From positions 124,001-188,000 of the forward strand of contig JADLZK010009216.1 of the NCBI GenBank assembly GCA_015847255.1: DNA of 64,000 nucleotides, read 5' to 3'. Position 1 is the stretch's first letter. Every line of letters begins with the position of its first letter. A program made the position numbers and the translations under genes. The notes under the pieces are model-generated. The model was given only the letters and a program-made list of their open reading frames with translations. It did not search any database and was not told where the DNA came from. This document shows, piece by piece, positions 32,966 to 44,890 of the stretch. The stretch comes from Hyparrhenia diplandra. Its lineage: Eukaryota > Streptophyta > Magnoliopsida > Poales > Poaceae.

Positions 32966-35900
32966 CACTGAGTCTTGAATATTCGGCTATTTGATTTTTA
33001 CCTGTAGGACGATCCCTTTTGCTTGGTTCTTATGCATCATTTAATAGTTTTACATGGTTCTTATGCATCATTTAATAGTATACATCAACCGGGAGATTTT
33101 AATGCATTGGTTTAGCATCATATTCTTCTATGATTGTATGCATTGGTTGGCTGTCCTTGTAGCTGTCCTCTACGATGTCTAATTTATTTGCACTATTTTT
33201 AGAGATGTATATGGCGTTTTTCTATGCACTTTTAATGTTTTTGTTTTTAAGTGGAGGCAGTCCTGTATGATTTTTGTCTATGTCTAGGGGTCAATATGTA
33301 TTTAACATGTCTATTATATTCTATCTATCGACACACACGTAGATTTACCTTTTTTTATGCACTGTTTAGGGGTTTCTTTATTCTTTATAAACATGTTCTT
33401 GCCTCATAATTCCACTATAATGGTTACTAACTATATGAAACTTTATACAGAAGGCCCCATGGCTGTAGAACTGCACTGGACGGTGAGCCCAGTGACTTCC
33501 GGACAGCGTTTGGGTGGCTCTCTACCTGGCTCGCAGCCTGCAGGTAGCTACGACACCCCAGTCTCACCATGCACCGGACCTGCCGTGGCCACATTCCCGC
33601 ATGGTCGAGGACCGCAGGAGGGCTGGGGAGTGCTGCAGGAGGCGTGAGGTCGCCGGAGAAGGTTGATGTGTCGGCACTCCGTGCCATGGCGCCCACAAGG
33701 TTAAACAGCCCCAGCTAGTTCCTCGCCGCCCCGCACTTCGTGGTGGCTGATGAGGTGAATGCAAGCAAGCAAAGGTTTTTATGCATCTATTTTCTTGTTT
33801 TTATGCTTCTTGAGCCATTTGTTTGCATGCATATTTTTTTTTAGAAGTAGTCGCAATCTATTCATCACTGGTGAAAAATATATATGCATAGCCCACTAGT
33901 TCTGTGAGCACACTGTTGTGAGGGGCATTGCATCCATGTTTCCAGTTTATTGCATCAGATCTGGTATATCATTACCAAAAGCGTGACATCAGGTCTGTTA
34001 TGATTGATGTTACTTGCTTTCCAGGATTTATTATTAGCCCTTCTTGATCTAGCTATTACGAGTTTGAGATTATTATATCTCAATACCTTATCTTTTTATG
34101 CATAAAAGGCATAAGCATATTGTCCATAAAAGGCATAAGCATCTTTGATCGTGGGAAACTGCATTCCCACCTTGGGCACCATTGAATCATCAATGTCAGC
34201 AGGCTGCAAAACATTATTTTAGGTCAATAAGCAACCATTTAGGTTGGTATTAGCAGTTTACTATGTAGAGGCTATGAAAACTAGTAATAACCACAATATA
34301 TGCACTGTCTTTACACACATTTGCACTAGGTAATAACTACTGTTATTGGGTTTCAATTTTTCAGACGACAATAAGTCAGATATGGCCTACAAGTAAATAT
34401 GATGAGTGCAGGCACCAAGCCATATGCACAGTTTACAGTAGATGCCATAGACAGATTAAACTTGCTGTGTACAATTAGAAAGTTATGCATAGTTTCTTCT
34501 AGTTACTATGCACACTTTAGTATACAATCACTTTAACGAAGATTATTTAGGGTAGCAAGCATACTGTAGTACCAAAAACCACTTGCATTCTAATTACACA
34601 ACTAACTGTACACAGCTTATATATGCTTTTAAGCACCCTTCATATATGCATACTACTATATCATTGTTAGCACAGCTTGCAGAAGTTATTATGCGATGTT
34701 TCTTTTTATGGACCATTGTAGTAAAGATGACTGCAAAAGAACATTTACAGAGTTGTCCTATTATTTTAGTCAGTCCTAGTGATGCAAACAGATGATATGC
34801 AAGGTTACCACAAGTAATTATGCACAACTTATACATGCCTTTTTCTACATGTTGCAGTTTTATCTCCTTATGCCACAACCAAACCTAAACTTGGACTAAT
34901 ATTTTTCTACCTGTGCATGGCAGGAAGGTCACACCTTTAGAGGATTGCAAGACTACCTGTGCATCAGCTTGTGCAGCCGCTTGGAATTCCCATAGGGTAT
35001 GCACCTGTGACCTCGTCTCCAACCTAATGCGCACCACACGCACGTGGACGATGCCCACAATCTGTATTTGGTCATCTGTGTTTCTATGTAATTTGAATAC
35101 AAATTGTGAATTAGATTGTGCAAGTTGCTTGTAAATGTTGACAGCTTTGCCATGAGCTGATATTAATTGTTACTTTGACTTCAACGTGGTATCCATTCAT
35201 AGTATGTCCTAGCCACTTAATTGGGTGGCACATATGATCAATGCTGTTATTTTTTTGTGAAAATATAAGCCACAATTTAATGCAAACACAACTTATTGCA
35301 CAAGTACACTGTTGGAGCAGTAGTATATGCACAAGCTTTTAATATGCGCAGTGGGTACAAACTTTTAATATGCGCCATGTGTGAAGCATATACGAGGTAA
35401 GCCGCTAGATTACCCTAGCTTTTTTTGCACAACCAAACAACGTAGTAGATGTCTAATGCTGTTTTATCTTAAGGTCTGAACATGTTTTTACCATAAGGTT
35501 GCACGTAAGCATAGCTATCGATGAATTCTCCAAAGTTTGATATCTCAATTCAACCATGTGCATATAAACAGAGGCTTGCATAGCATAAAAAACTATCTGG
35601 TGGAGAGAAGCCAGGGCGCCATAGCTCGCCGTTGCCAGATCCAGTGGGTGGGTGGGTGGGTGGGGGTGTAGAACCCCTATATAAGTGCATACAGACTTCT
35701 AACAATGGCTATAAGTAGAAGACGCTTAGTTCATGGGCATACAAGAATGTTCACATAGGATAGACATAGGTACATAAGGGTTATAGAATTATATAACTGC
35801 ATCTGATTTATTAATCAGATGGTATTGATATATGTCAAGAAACACGTTATCTCATCATGTTCGAACCTTAGCCATGTTTCATAGAATCATCCAATTTGAT

Positions 35901-36349
35901 CAGATCTTTCACAGGACCATAAATGAAAATAGTTGCATCTAAGTACAGCACAAGCCTGCACCCCGTACTCCCAAAATGCACAAAAAAGGCTAGTAATGTT
36001 GTCTACTATGAATTTTCTATGGATTCAGCATGAGGCCTGCAGGAAACCGCAACATGCTTGCAGGAGCTGCTCCTGTTGCCACCGGCAGCAAATGAGGAGC
36101 CAACCCCATCCTCATCTCCCCACACAGACAAGGATACTCGGCATCTCTCCTGATCCTTGGCGTGGTGCACCATGCGCACAAAATGCAAATCCACCGCCTC
36201 CCGTCCTAGCCACCGATGACCTTGCCGATCTGCTGATCCATGGATGGAAAGAGAAAACAAAGAGACAGTGAGAGGAGAGCAAGATGCAGGTAACAAAATT
36301 TCTTATTAAAATCTTTAATTTCTATGCATACAAACAAAAAAGTATATTA
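32966..36349. other. AT-rich interior of the large element
   Basis: Nothing coding is supported. TTATGCAT-type motifs are frequent (for example 33030, 33060, 33355, 33780, 34097). A donor-like AAG-GTTTTTATGCATC junction lies near 33774. A GGGT run lies at 35645-35667. Confidence 0.4.
35645..35667 (+). repeat. (GGGT)n run
   Basis: Four to five consecutive GGGT units followed by a longer G-run. The plus strand could form a G-quadruplex. Confidence 0.7.
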
Positions 36350-36745
36350 AAACTAGTAAATAAAAGCAAGCCTAAAAAAATCTTTGCATATAAGCATGTG
36401 CACAGTATGCATATGAGCCTACAGAAAATATGCAAACAAAAAGTATATTACAGACGAATGTAAAGTACATGCTAGGCTTGCATCTAGTTAACATTCTATA
36501 AACCCTCTCAAAAATAGGATCCTGGGACTATACTAGTGTTGGTGGCCTCATCTTCATAGCCCCCCTCCATTCCCTGGTCGAGGTTTTGATCTAGTTGTGG
36601 AAGGCAAAAGAGAAACTAGTTAATAAAAGGAAGCCATGCAACACCTTGCATATAAGCACGCACAGTATGCATATGAACCTACAGAAAATATGTGTACAAA
36701 AGTAGATTACAAGGTGGAGGTAAACTACTTGCTAGACTAGCAACT
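36350..36745. repeat. ~260 bp tandem duplication, two copies
   Basis: Segments starting with ACTAGT.AATAAAAG and passing through GCATATAAGCA, CAGTATGCATATG and CCTACAGAAAATATG occur at about 36350-36480 and 36610-36745. The second copy is about 80-85 per cent like the first by eye. Confidence 0.55.
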
Positions 36746-38261
36746 AGTTAATGCCCATACACTGGTCAAAATTCAAAAAAGAGTTTGAAGCAGTGAGGAG
36801 CTACATGCAAAAATACTACACATACATGTACAATTTACGATGCATAGAGATCTAAAAACATGGATGCATAAGAATTTGAGCACCATACAAATGGGCTTGG
36901 CATGTTCTTCATGTTCCTTGTCTTCATATGAGAGAGAAGCATAATAAGAAAATTTAACTCCAAACCGCATAGAATTTTTGCTTGCCACACATCATGGCTG
37001 CCCAAATTAGAATGCATTAAAACTAGGAACAATTTTTATGCATATTAATCAAACTAGACTACTATAGCTTGCAAATGAACTTGATTGGGCCACGATATTT
37101 TATGCGGATTAATCGATGTTAATCAAACTAGAATTTTTGCTTGCCACACATCATGATGCAGAGTGGGATGCCAGAGGTGCCACCACCGGTGGGGGAGAAG
37201 GAGGCCGCCAGATGTGATAGGAGGGTCTCTGCTGGGATGGCTCCTTTGTCCTCCCCTTCGGCTATGCCTTGTCTGCCCAGTCAAGATTGAGGCCGGCACC
37301 AACTTCATGGGTGGTCTACGAAAGGTGTATAGATATTAATACAAAGATGAATACCAACTATAATATTAGAAGGAAGTATATAGTATTAATTAACAGGATA
37401 GATGAGCCTCCAGCCCTCCAATGTTAAGCGTTGTAGTCATAAAAATCATAAATGTTATGTATCTAAAACTACACAGTGTAGTGTTATTTTTGCAATTAAA
37501 CGTAAGCCAAGCAGAATAAAAATGATGCAAGTCATACCTTTGCTGGACCTTTTGCGAGTTGGCCGCATCCATTGGACCTAGCATTGAGCATATAAGTGAC
37601 ATTAGTCTGTTGTGTGAAATTAGGCACCTGCATTAAAACTAGGGGAAATTACTATCGGATGACCAGAATAATATTGTTGTGCTGGGCCATAAGACAAGAT
37701 AGCAGTGTATGACTCAATTATTTTGTGACCTGTTCCAAAGTCCAGTCGGCCTGCAGGATGGTACCATCTGTCTGGTCGAACTGCATACCATCATCGTTGC
37801 CAACCCCCACACTGCAAGCCCTGCATACAGATAGCTTAGTTGTCCATAATGCAGTAGCCTCATTACTGAAGCACACACTATGCGAGGCTGATCATAAGGT
37901 TTCAGTGAAAGGTGGCCCAACAATGCAAAAATACCATAGGAGAATTTGCATTGACACAACTAATCAATATGCATAGAAACCATGCTTGGCGACAACACAT
38001 GGACAACTTGTTTCTGTAAGGATGCTGCAAGTTATTACCCACTACAATGCTCGTCGCCAAGCAATGTCAAGAGTTATATCTGGCTGATCGTGTGCGATGA
38101 GGCATATGAATATGTTCTCTAGCTTTTGAAAGGCATAGAAAACTAAGGCAATGAGAAATTTTACTTGCACGTCATGGCTGCCCAAATTAGAATGCATAAA
38201 AACTGAACCCAAATTAGAATTGATGAGGGTCGGTGATGCATAAAAACCTTGATGTTGGGGA

Positions 38262-38824
38262 GGGAGCGCCGTTGGCCGTCGGCCACCACTGCACCGCTTA
38301 GGGCCTGGATCTGAGAGCGCCGACCTCCACTCCTCCAGCCTGCTGCTGGACCGGCCTCCCTTGGCGCCGGGCGGATGGCCGCGCTCCAGTGTTGGGGAGG
38401 CCGCAGCTGGGTGTCGCGGTTCACGCGCTACTCGGAGGGAGAAGGAGGCAGCTGGATCGGCAAGGATTCCACGGGCCGCCTCCAAGGATCTCGACGGGGT
38501 GGGGAGATGCACCACCGCCGCCCGATGGATCACGCCATGGTGGGGAGGGAGCCGCCAAGGTAGGGGATGGGCGCCGGCGCCTCCATGGATCTCGCCGGGG
38601 TGGTGGGGGGAGGCCGTCGGAGGTGGTTCGAGAAGCAGCGTGGTTGGGGAGGGCGCCGCCCGGTCGTTGATGCCGCCACGGAGGTGGTTCACAGTTCGGG
38701 GAGGACGGGGTGGTTGATGGTCGCGTGGTCTAGAGGACGGGGGTGGGGGAGAGGCGGCGTGAGATGCACGATCTAGGGGCGAGGTGCTTACATGCAGCGC
38801 CACCACCGGACGAGTGCAGCCCAC
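38262..38824 (-). pseudogene. GC-rich exon-like block, right end
   Basis: On the minus strand an open frame (38824-38042) encodes a Pro/Ser/His-rich chain with no known domain. The block ends in CAAG followed by GTTTTTATGCATC (38256 and leftwards), donor-like. Its orientation mirrors the left GC-rich block. The gene source is not recognised; the frame is probably open only because of base composition. Confidence 0.3.
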
Positions 38825-38971
38825 GGGTGAACCGCGTGACGACGCGGGCCTGGCTCACCCAGGTGGCCCGATCGGTGGACAACGGTCCGGTCGGATGATG
38901 GGCTGGCCAGGGTGGCTGGCTGGGGCTTCCTCTACTTATTGGTAGCCATGGGCTCTAATTAGTCCAGACCC

Positions 38972-38987
38972 TATATATATATATATA
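38972..38987. repeat. (TA)n tract
   Basis: Microsatellite between the large element and the MITE at 38988. Confidence 0.9.
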
Positions 38988-39359
38988 GGGAAAATATTCT
39001 ATACTCCCCGGGAGTATCTACTCCCATATGTATATCTCTAGATTTAGGGTATTTATGACCGGACGAAGTGTATGTACACGAAGTATATGATCATACTAGA
39101 CCATCTAGGGTGGTATATATGTCAAGTATGCACGCATACATATAGTATATGGTTATACTTATTTTATATACTACAGTAAGTGGCATTTTAGTAATATATT
39201 TAAAAATATGGGTTCCTTTAAAAATTTTTCACATAGTAAGATCTGGAGTATCTTAATATGAGTATGTAAACATACTCAAACTGATAAATAAGTATGAACA
39301 CATACGCAACGTGGTTTATTGAAGATGGGAGTAGATACTCAGGGAGTATAGAAAATACA

Positions 39360-39361
<2 letters not shown>
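38988..39361. mobile_element. MITE embedded in (TA)n, Micron-like
   Basis: A ~374 bp sequence with (TA)n on both sides and inverted ends: CTATACTCCC and AGTATCTACTCCC at the left, GGGAGTAGATACT and GGGAGTATAG at the right. No coding capacity. Rice Micron elements are known to be ~390 bp and to sit in (TA)n; size and context fit, but family identity was not tested. Confidence 0.6.

Positions 39362-39403
<42 letters not shown>
39362..39403. repeat. (TA)n tract
   Basis: About 21 TA units, right flank of the MITE. Confidence 0.95.
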
Positions 39404-39405
<2 letters not shown>

Positions 39406-39540
39406 ACCCGGGGGGTCCAAATAGCTATTAGGTCCCGACCTCCTATTAGTAGGGCAAACGGGCCCACCTCCGTTCGGGCCTGAGCCTCAGAGGCCCGGCC
39501 CACGTACCAAACGAGGTCGAGCGCGGCATACAGCAGCTCA
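39404..39540 (+). mobile_element. Terminal fragment related to the large (TA)n-bounded element
   Basis: Directly after the (TA)n the sequence reads G-rich bases, then AGCTATTAGGTCCCGACC and CCTATTAGTAGG. This follows the same pattern as both ends of the 26174-38970 element, then turns GC-rich. It looks like the left end of a second family member. No matching right end was found. Confidence 0.35.
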
Positions 39541-39555
39541 GCTTCCCCCGCATAC

Positions 39556-40743
39556 AGCAAGTAGGTGCCTTCTCCACCCTTCTCGACTCTTCCCTGCTAC
39601 AGGTGAGAGCAGGCGACCGGGAGGCGATTCGATCCCGGCGCCGATCTCCTGTGGTTCCCATCCTCGCCGGCGCTTGTTTTGGCTCCGGTGGGCATGGGGA
39701 TCGGGGAGTGAGGTGGCCGGTGTACATATTTCCTTCTACTCTAGTAGATCTAGGTAGGGAACTTTGTTTAGTTTCTTCGTTGCTTCCGACTGGAGGGGTC
39801 TGGTTCTTCCACTGGAGGAGGTGACTCCGGGGTGAAGTTGAAGATCTCTTTCCGGGCTATTGACTTCATCGATAGCGCCGGTATTTTGTCCCTCCAAGAA
39901 ACCTCTGGTAGTCCTGGAGTTCTTGTGAGGTATGTGCTCCTCCTTCCCACTAGCTTTGGGTTGGAGTTCCTAGTCCCAGTGTTGGTACTGGGAATCTTTT
40001 GCTTCCTCCTTGTCGTTTCTGGAGTCCATGATGGTGGTGGTCGGAGTTTGGCGGATGTTGATGGGCGCCTGGAGCATGAAGGTGTGTTATGCGGTCGATT
40101 CAGCACATATGTGATTTTCTGCTATGCTTTATTATGCATCGGTGTTCAAATCAACCGGGGGCTTCTTTACGCCGGATGTTTCCTTGCCGTCCGAGACGTC
40201 GTCGACTTTGCAATCACCAGCATGGCTACCGGAGGATGGGGGAATGTTTTGTCCCTCTGTAGTGGTTCTCGACGACCACGATGCCGCCTCGCGGATCGCC
40301 GAGAGGTTAGCCTACCAACCCTGGGTTGAAATCGGGTTGGGTTTTTAATCCCACCTCTTCTGGTGGTTTGCTTCCCCACCTGGGTGTGCTCTTATCCGGT
40401 GAGATGGAGGTCTTGGCGAATCTTGAGGCGCCAGGTCTCTGTTCTTCCGGCGAGGTGATGGCCGTCGGCCATCCTCAGCGGCCTGGACGTTCAGCGGTGT
40501 TAAGGTATGTCGATGGATTCGACATACTACTCTTGGTGCCAATCAAAAACTCGTTGTTCCGTCGGAAGGGGATCGGCTTCAAGCTGCGGAAGATTGCTTT
40601 GATTCTTTGGCGATGGGCACGACTGGGATGTTCTTGCAAGGACCTTGGTGTATTTTTATTTTATTTTATGGTTGTCTTTGTAAGATCTGGGATGTAAACT
40701 ATCATATATTCATATATGAAATCCAACCCGGTTAAAAAAAAAA
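39556..40743 (+). mobile_element. Retroposon with poly-A tail and 15 bp target duplication
   Basis: GCTTCCCCCGCATAC (39541-39555) and GCTTCCCCCGCGTAC (40744-40758) flank the insertion, one mismatch. The insertion ends in ten A (40734-40743) after ATATATGAAATCCAACCCGG. A poly-A tail with a long duplication is the mark of LINE-type target-primed insertion. Open frames (39832-40329 plus) carry no endonuclease or reverse transcriptase motif, so this is either a non-autonomous LINE derivative or a retrocopied transcript. Confidence 0.75.
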
Positions 40744-41340
40744 GCTTCCCCCGCGTACCCACGAGGCCACGATTGTTTGCGGTTCCAATTTCCACCCGTC
40801 CCCAGCCACTCTTGCGGCTCCGCGCCTCTCCGCCGCCGTCGCCGCCCTGCACCCGCCCGGCTCCACGCCTCACCGCCACTTTCGCGCCGCCCATGCTCGC
40901 CTCCAGCGCCCTTCCTCGGCCGGTGGCACGGCCCCGCCCCTTTCCCGACAAGGGCGGGCGCGGTTCGCCCCCCTTCCCGCAACGCAGCGGCGGCGACGTC
41001 CTCTCCCCACCGGTGGCACCGCTGGCGAGCCCCTCCAAAGAAGATCCGGCCTAGTCGCCATTCCCCTCCCGTTCTCCAGCGACGTCGATGTCACACCGCC
41101 CCGCCTTTGTTCTCTCTCCAACACCTTTGGCAGATCCGGTGCCCCTCCCCGCAGATCCCTTCCCCAGCTTGGCGTTTGCACATCTCCTACTCCTCCTCCT
41201 TGATTCGATTTAATGGATGGCATGCTCGATGTGTTCCCTGCGAGTCTTCAATTACAGGCACAGGTGGCGACCAGGAGCTCCTCTTCAATTGCAGCAAGGG
41301 GAGTTTGTCTGGGCTGCCAATGTTGGTTCAATGAAGCTTT
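40744..41340 (+). pseudogene. GC-rich exon-like block after the retroposon
   Basis: A plus-strand frame (40777-41334) is open for 185 codons, Pro/Arg/Ser-rich with no known domain, as in a plant 5' exon. It joins the 39404-39540 block if the retroposon is ignored. The source gene is not recognised. Confidence 0.3.
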
Positions 41341-41448
41341 CAGTTAAGGAGTTGGTGCTGTAATCCCCAACCAGTAGCGTTAATCAGAATATTATATGTT
41401 TCTAAAATCAAACCAAAGTGCCACTGAATCGTTCATCTGGCTTTGGGA

Positions 41449-41450
<2 letters not shown>

Positions 41451-41500
<50 letters not shown>
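41451..41500. repeat. (TA)n tract
   Basis: About 25 TA units followed by ACACACA. Confidence 0.95.
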
Positions 41501-41508
<8 letters not shown>

Positions 41509-41519
41509 TTTATTTAGGA

Positions 41520-42745
41520 TTATCGCATATACCTTGCACCATTGGCCTTCATTTATTTCTTCAACCTAAATCTTAGGAAATATTTTTTTCTTCAAACTGC
41601 TTCTGTCATTTTAGAAGGTCTTTGGCTATTTTTGTTCGAAATTGCTTTTATATCAACAGGTCTGTAACATGTCTCTGTGATGTCATAGATTTATCAAGGT
41701 TCGCTTTAGCTCTCATATGCACAGATGACAGATCAATTAACATCACACACTATTTGCATCGTTATTATGTAGGAAAATAGTGCTAACTTGATATGTATGC
41801 AGGCAAAATTAAGATTGTCTTTTTATACCACATTTTCAAGGATATACTATTTTAATGCAAGGGATAGTTGATGTTTCGGATCTGATAAATTATTGTTGAG
41901 TTGGCCCTAATTTTAGTTATGGTTTTTCTTTGTCTGAAGCGGCATAATATTTTTGGCTATGAGCCAAATTTTCTCATCATTTTCTTGGTGACTAAGATGA
42001 ATGTGTTCGTGTTCGTTGCCTGCATTCGTCTATGCCGTAGTATTATTTGCTTTCCACATATTGTTTTTTTATCTAAACCTCATCATATTTTTCAGCTGGT
42101 TTTTTCTATTTTGCTGCTGGTCATTGAATCTTTATAGTTCAAGTTTATTACCAGGTTAAAATGTTATTTGAAGGTTTATGCTTTGAAGAATGTTTAAATG
42201 TTAGTTCTGTTATCTTGGTGTCCTTGTATCTAGTTTCAAAATGGAATCGTTGCTTTGTTAGGATTTTAAAAATAGCAATTTTCCATCTTCTAGAATGGTC
42301 ACTGGTTGGTTCTTGCTTTATTTGCCAAAAATAGTGGTATAACCAAGGCATGTGTATTGCCAATCCTGGTGTTATTTTGAATTTTGATTCAGCACTGCGT
42401 GCGTCATACTTTGTTTGCTTACCACTTATGAAAAATTTTCACGCTAGCATTGTCTAATTTCCAGCTGGTGCAGGGGAGTTGGCTGTAGCATCTTTCTTCT
42501 GTGCCACCTTCTGTCCAGGTGCATAAACATTTTTGATCATGCACACATCCTAGGTAGTTACTTGCAACTGTTATGTAATTCTTGGTTACCTCTGTTTCCT
42601 GAATGCCACTGATTTCCCCAGAAGATTTGAAGTAGCATTAGCATTATAGTACCACTGCTCGTGAACTTTACATATTTTAACAGGATCCTATTTTTGTATC
42701 TGCTACAAAAACTAAACAAAAACTGAAACTGTCGACTTCTGTCAG
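41520..42745 (+). other. Intron-like T-rich stretch
   Basis: T-rich on the plus strand, no coding frame supported; it reads like plant intron sequence between the exon-like blocks. Confidence 0.35.
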
Positions 42746-42817
42746 TGCGACGGGGATGCCAACTGCGTCTTATGCCGAGCTCTTCCCAGATCAGGACCCT
42801 ACCAAGATCCGCACCTG
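42746..42817 (+). pseudogene. Captured exon-like fragment
   Basis: The 72 bp between an acceptor-like CTGTCAG and a donor-like GTGAGC encode a clean stretch including PTASYAELFPDQDPTKIRT. Composition and splice signals suggest a real exon taken from a host gene. I do not recognise the gene. Confidence 0.45.
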
Positions 42818-43734
42818 GTGAGCAAATCTCAATTTCGCCTGTCCTTCCGTCACTCAACCGTCGCGTCGTATCTCGCCTACGTGCGTTTGTGTGTTTGACT
42901 AAATTGCTAATCATATGCTCGATGGAAAGCACCAGAGACAACCGTGAATGTCCTGTCATAGCTGTCTGCTTGTGTGCAGTTGCGGCGCCATGAGAGTGAC
43001 ATAGTTGTTTGCATAATCGTGTGATGCTAAGGAGTGCATTGCCAAATCTGACTTCCAACTGCATTGATTCCCAAAATGTTTATTGCATGCTGCATCTGCC
43101 TTGCCACTTTGGAATACATTTTTAGCTGGTATTGCCACTTCCCATTATGCTTTAGTTGCTATTTGTTGCCATAGAATGCCAGTTTTTTTTTTTTGTATGT
43201 CTTTCAATTCAATGAAATCACTAATAGTGAATAATGATGTGCTTGTTTCTCATGTTGAATATGTGTCCCACAGGGTCTTTTATGGTGCACTCGTGTGTCT
43301 TTGGTTCTTGGCAGTTTGCCTTGTGTTTGAGAGGTTTCTATTGATTTCTTCTGAGGTTTGAAAGACCCTGATGTAAATTAACAAGCCAAGGTGCAAGCCA
43401 GATGTGAATTAAAGGGATATTGACTCAGTAAGGCTAGAAGTGATGTATTATTATTCTAGAAACTACTGTTTTTTTTTATATGTAGCATTCCTGGTTGAAA
43501 ATGACATGCTAATGCTTGTTCTGTGAATGTGTTTGAAGTTCTCCTTTGGCTGGCAATAACGAACTGGATATTGAACCTTGATCTTTGCTCCCTCTGATTC
43601 CAACTACAAGTTGTAGGATCTCTGTTGTCTAAATAGTCAATTTAATTAATCATCAATATGTTATTAACTGTGTGGATTGAGAACATAGAAGTACTTCTGG
43701 ATCCTTCATTGAAAACATAATTACATTTGGGGAG
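42818..43734 (+). other. Intron-like stretch
   Basis: No gene recognised; T-rich, with a poly-T near 43180. Confidence 0.3.
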
Positions 43735-43873
43735 GGGTTGTGTGGCTGGCTGGTCACAGGATGTAGGCTAAGAGTGATGCTTTTTCAGGCTGTGAGTTCA
43801 ATTCCAGTAGGTAGCAACATTTAAGCCTTCTTGAAAGGCCGGGACTCTCTCTAGTCCCATTTTTAAAAAAAAA
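43735..43873 (+). mobile_element. Possible tRNA-derived SINE
   Basis: A B-box-like GAGTTCAATTCC (about 43796) lies downstream of a weak A-box-like TGGCTGGCTGGT, followed by a GGGACT...AGTCCC hairpin and an A-rich tail. No clear flanking duplication was found, so the call is tentative. Confidence 0.35.
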
Positions 43874-44289
43874 CTAGTTGCATTACAGTGAGTTCACACA
43901 TGTTGAGCCCCTTTTAGTTGATGGCTCGTGACAGCCCATTCGAAGTTATGAAGAGTTTTTCTTGCTATCTACCACTAGTATGTCTTGTAATGCTGAAATT
44001 GCTATCTGACATCCAATAAAGATGGCTAAAACTGATGCTCTTGAGTCTTGTCCGTAATATGAATGGATCTAGATTCCATTTTTCTACAACATAAAAAAGA
44101 ATGAAAGTAAGACTTTATTTTGGTGCGACTTTTGTCGCTGAGTCTGCCTCCGCCCGCCCCTGCGATACCGCAGCCTAGCGTATTCAAAAGGAAACCTTGC
44201 GACGCCTGCTCGCCCGTGGCTTCGTAGTCCCCACCGCAAATGGAAGGAAAGTATAATCACCGCTAAAAGAAGGAAGGCAGATCAGCCTA

Positions 44290-44524
44290 CTATTGGTGCG
44301 TCTCCATCGTGCGTCTCCCCGATCGGCCTCCGGGACCAAGTCCGCGACGCCGCATGCTGTGAGACCCTGTCGCTGTCCGCGACCATCTCCGCCTGCGCGA
44401 CCTGCGCCCCGCCCTCCGCCATCCCGCATCCCGCTGCCGCTGCTTCGCGCCGCTGCCACCGTTGCATGCACTCCAGGTTCTCAGGTCTTCATCAGGCCAG
44501 TTGTCGGTGACGAGCACCCAACAG
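44290..44524 (+). pseudogene. GC-rich exon-like block before the SPT6 fragment
   Basis: A frame from 44293 encodes an Arg/Pro/Ala-rich start and then GSQVFIRPVVGDEHPTG, ending at CAG before GTATGC, a good donor. It may be a captured first exon. The gene is not recognised, and it need not belong to SPT6. Confidence 0.3.
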
Positions 44525-44890
44525 GTATGCCCACCCTTCTCTTCCCATAGTGCTGTGCGAAACCAAGCACCCTGGCCATATTTGTATTCAGATCTGATCT
44601 AATTACAAGTGTATACATGTATCCCTTTCAAAGATATCAGAGGTACATGTGCACGTCCAATGTCCTTTGGATCCGCAAGTGTGATTCTGTGTGCTTTGAT
44701 CTGCTTTGCTCGGGATGTTCTAGGCTTCTAGCCCTTGTGTACTTCTTCCTCCCTACCTTGGTGTGCTTTTGCCGAACATCATCTCGGGGATAATAATGCC
44801 ACCGGCATCAGCGAGCCAAAGCCTGTATGTTTTTAGTCAAAGCTGGCTCTCCTGTGTGTGTGTGAAGAATGCTCATTTTACTTGTGGTAG

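Larger units (their letters stand above)
26174..38970. mobile_element. Large (TA)n-bounded element with diverged inverted ends
   Basis: The left end (from about 26174) and the complement of the right end (to about 38970) share a diverged terminal repeat of ~45 bp. Both read TA-run, G-rich bases, CTATTAGG/TAATTAGAG, a CCCA.GGCT core, then CAATA. Both abut (TA)n, so a 9 bp AT duplication, as in Mutator-like elements, would be invisible. GC-rich exon-like blocks face inward from both ends (26321-27232 plus, 38262-38824 minus). No transposase is seen. Without the LTR element at 28745-32456 it is about 9.1 kb. A Pack-MULE-like nature is inference. Confidence 0.45.

Noticed and set aside
38042..38824. 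260-codon minus-strand frame as a gene
   Set aside because: Low-complexity, GC-driven, no domain.
39832..40329. LINE ORF1 or reverse transcriptase in the retroposon
   Set aside because: No RT or endonuclease motifs; frame open but unlike LINE proteins.
43595..43735. Stowaway MITE starting CTCCCTCTG
   Set aside because: Only the first bases resemble the Stowaway end; no matching right end or TA duplication.
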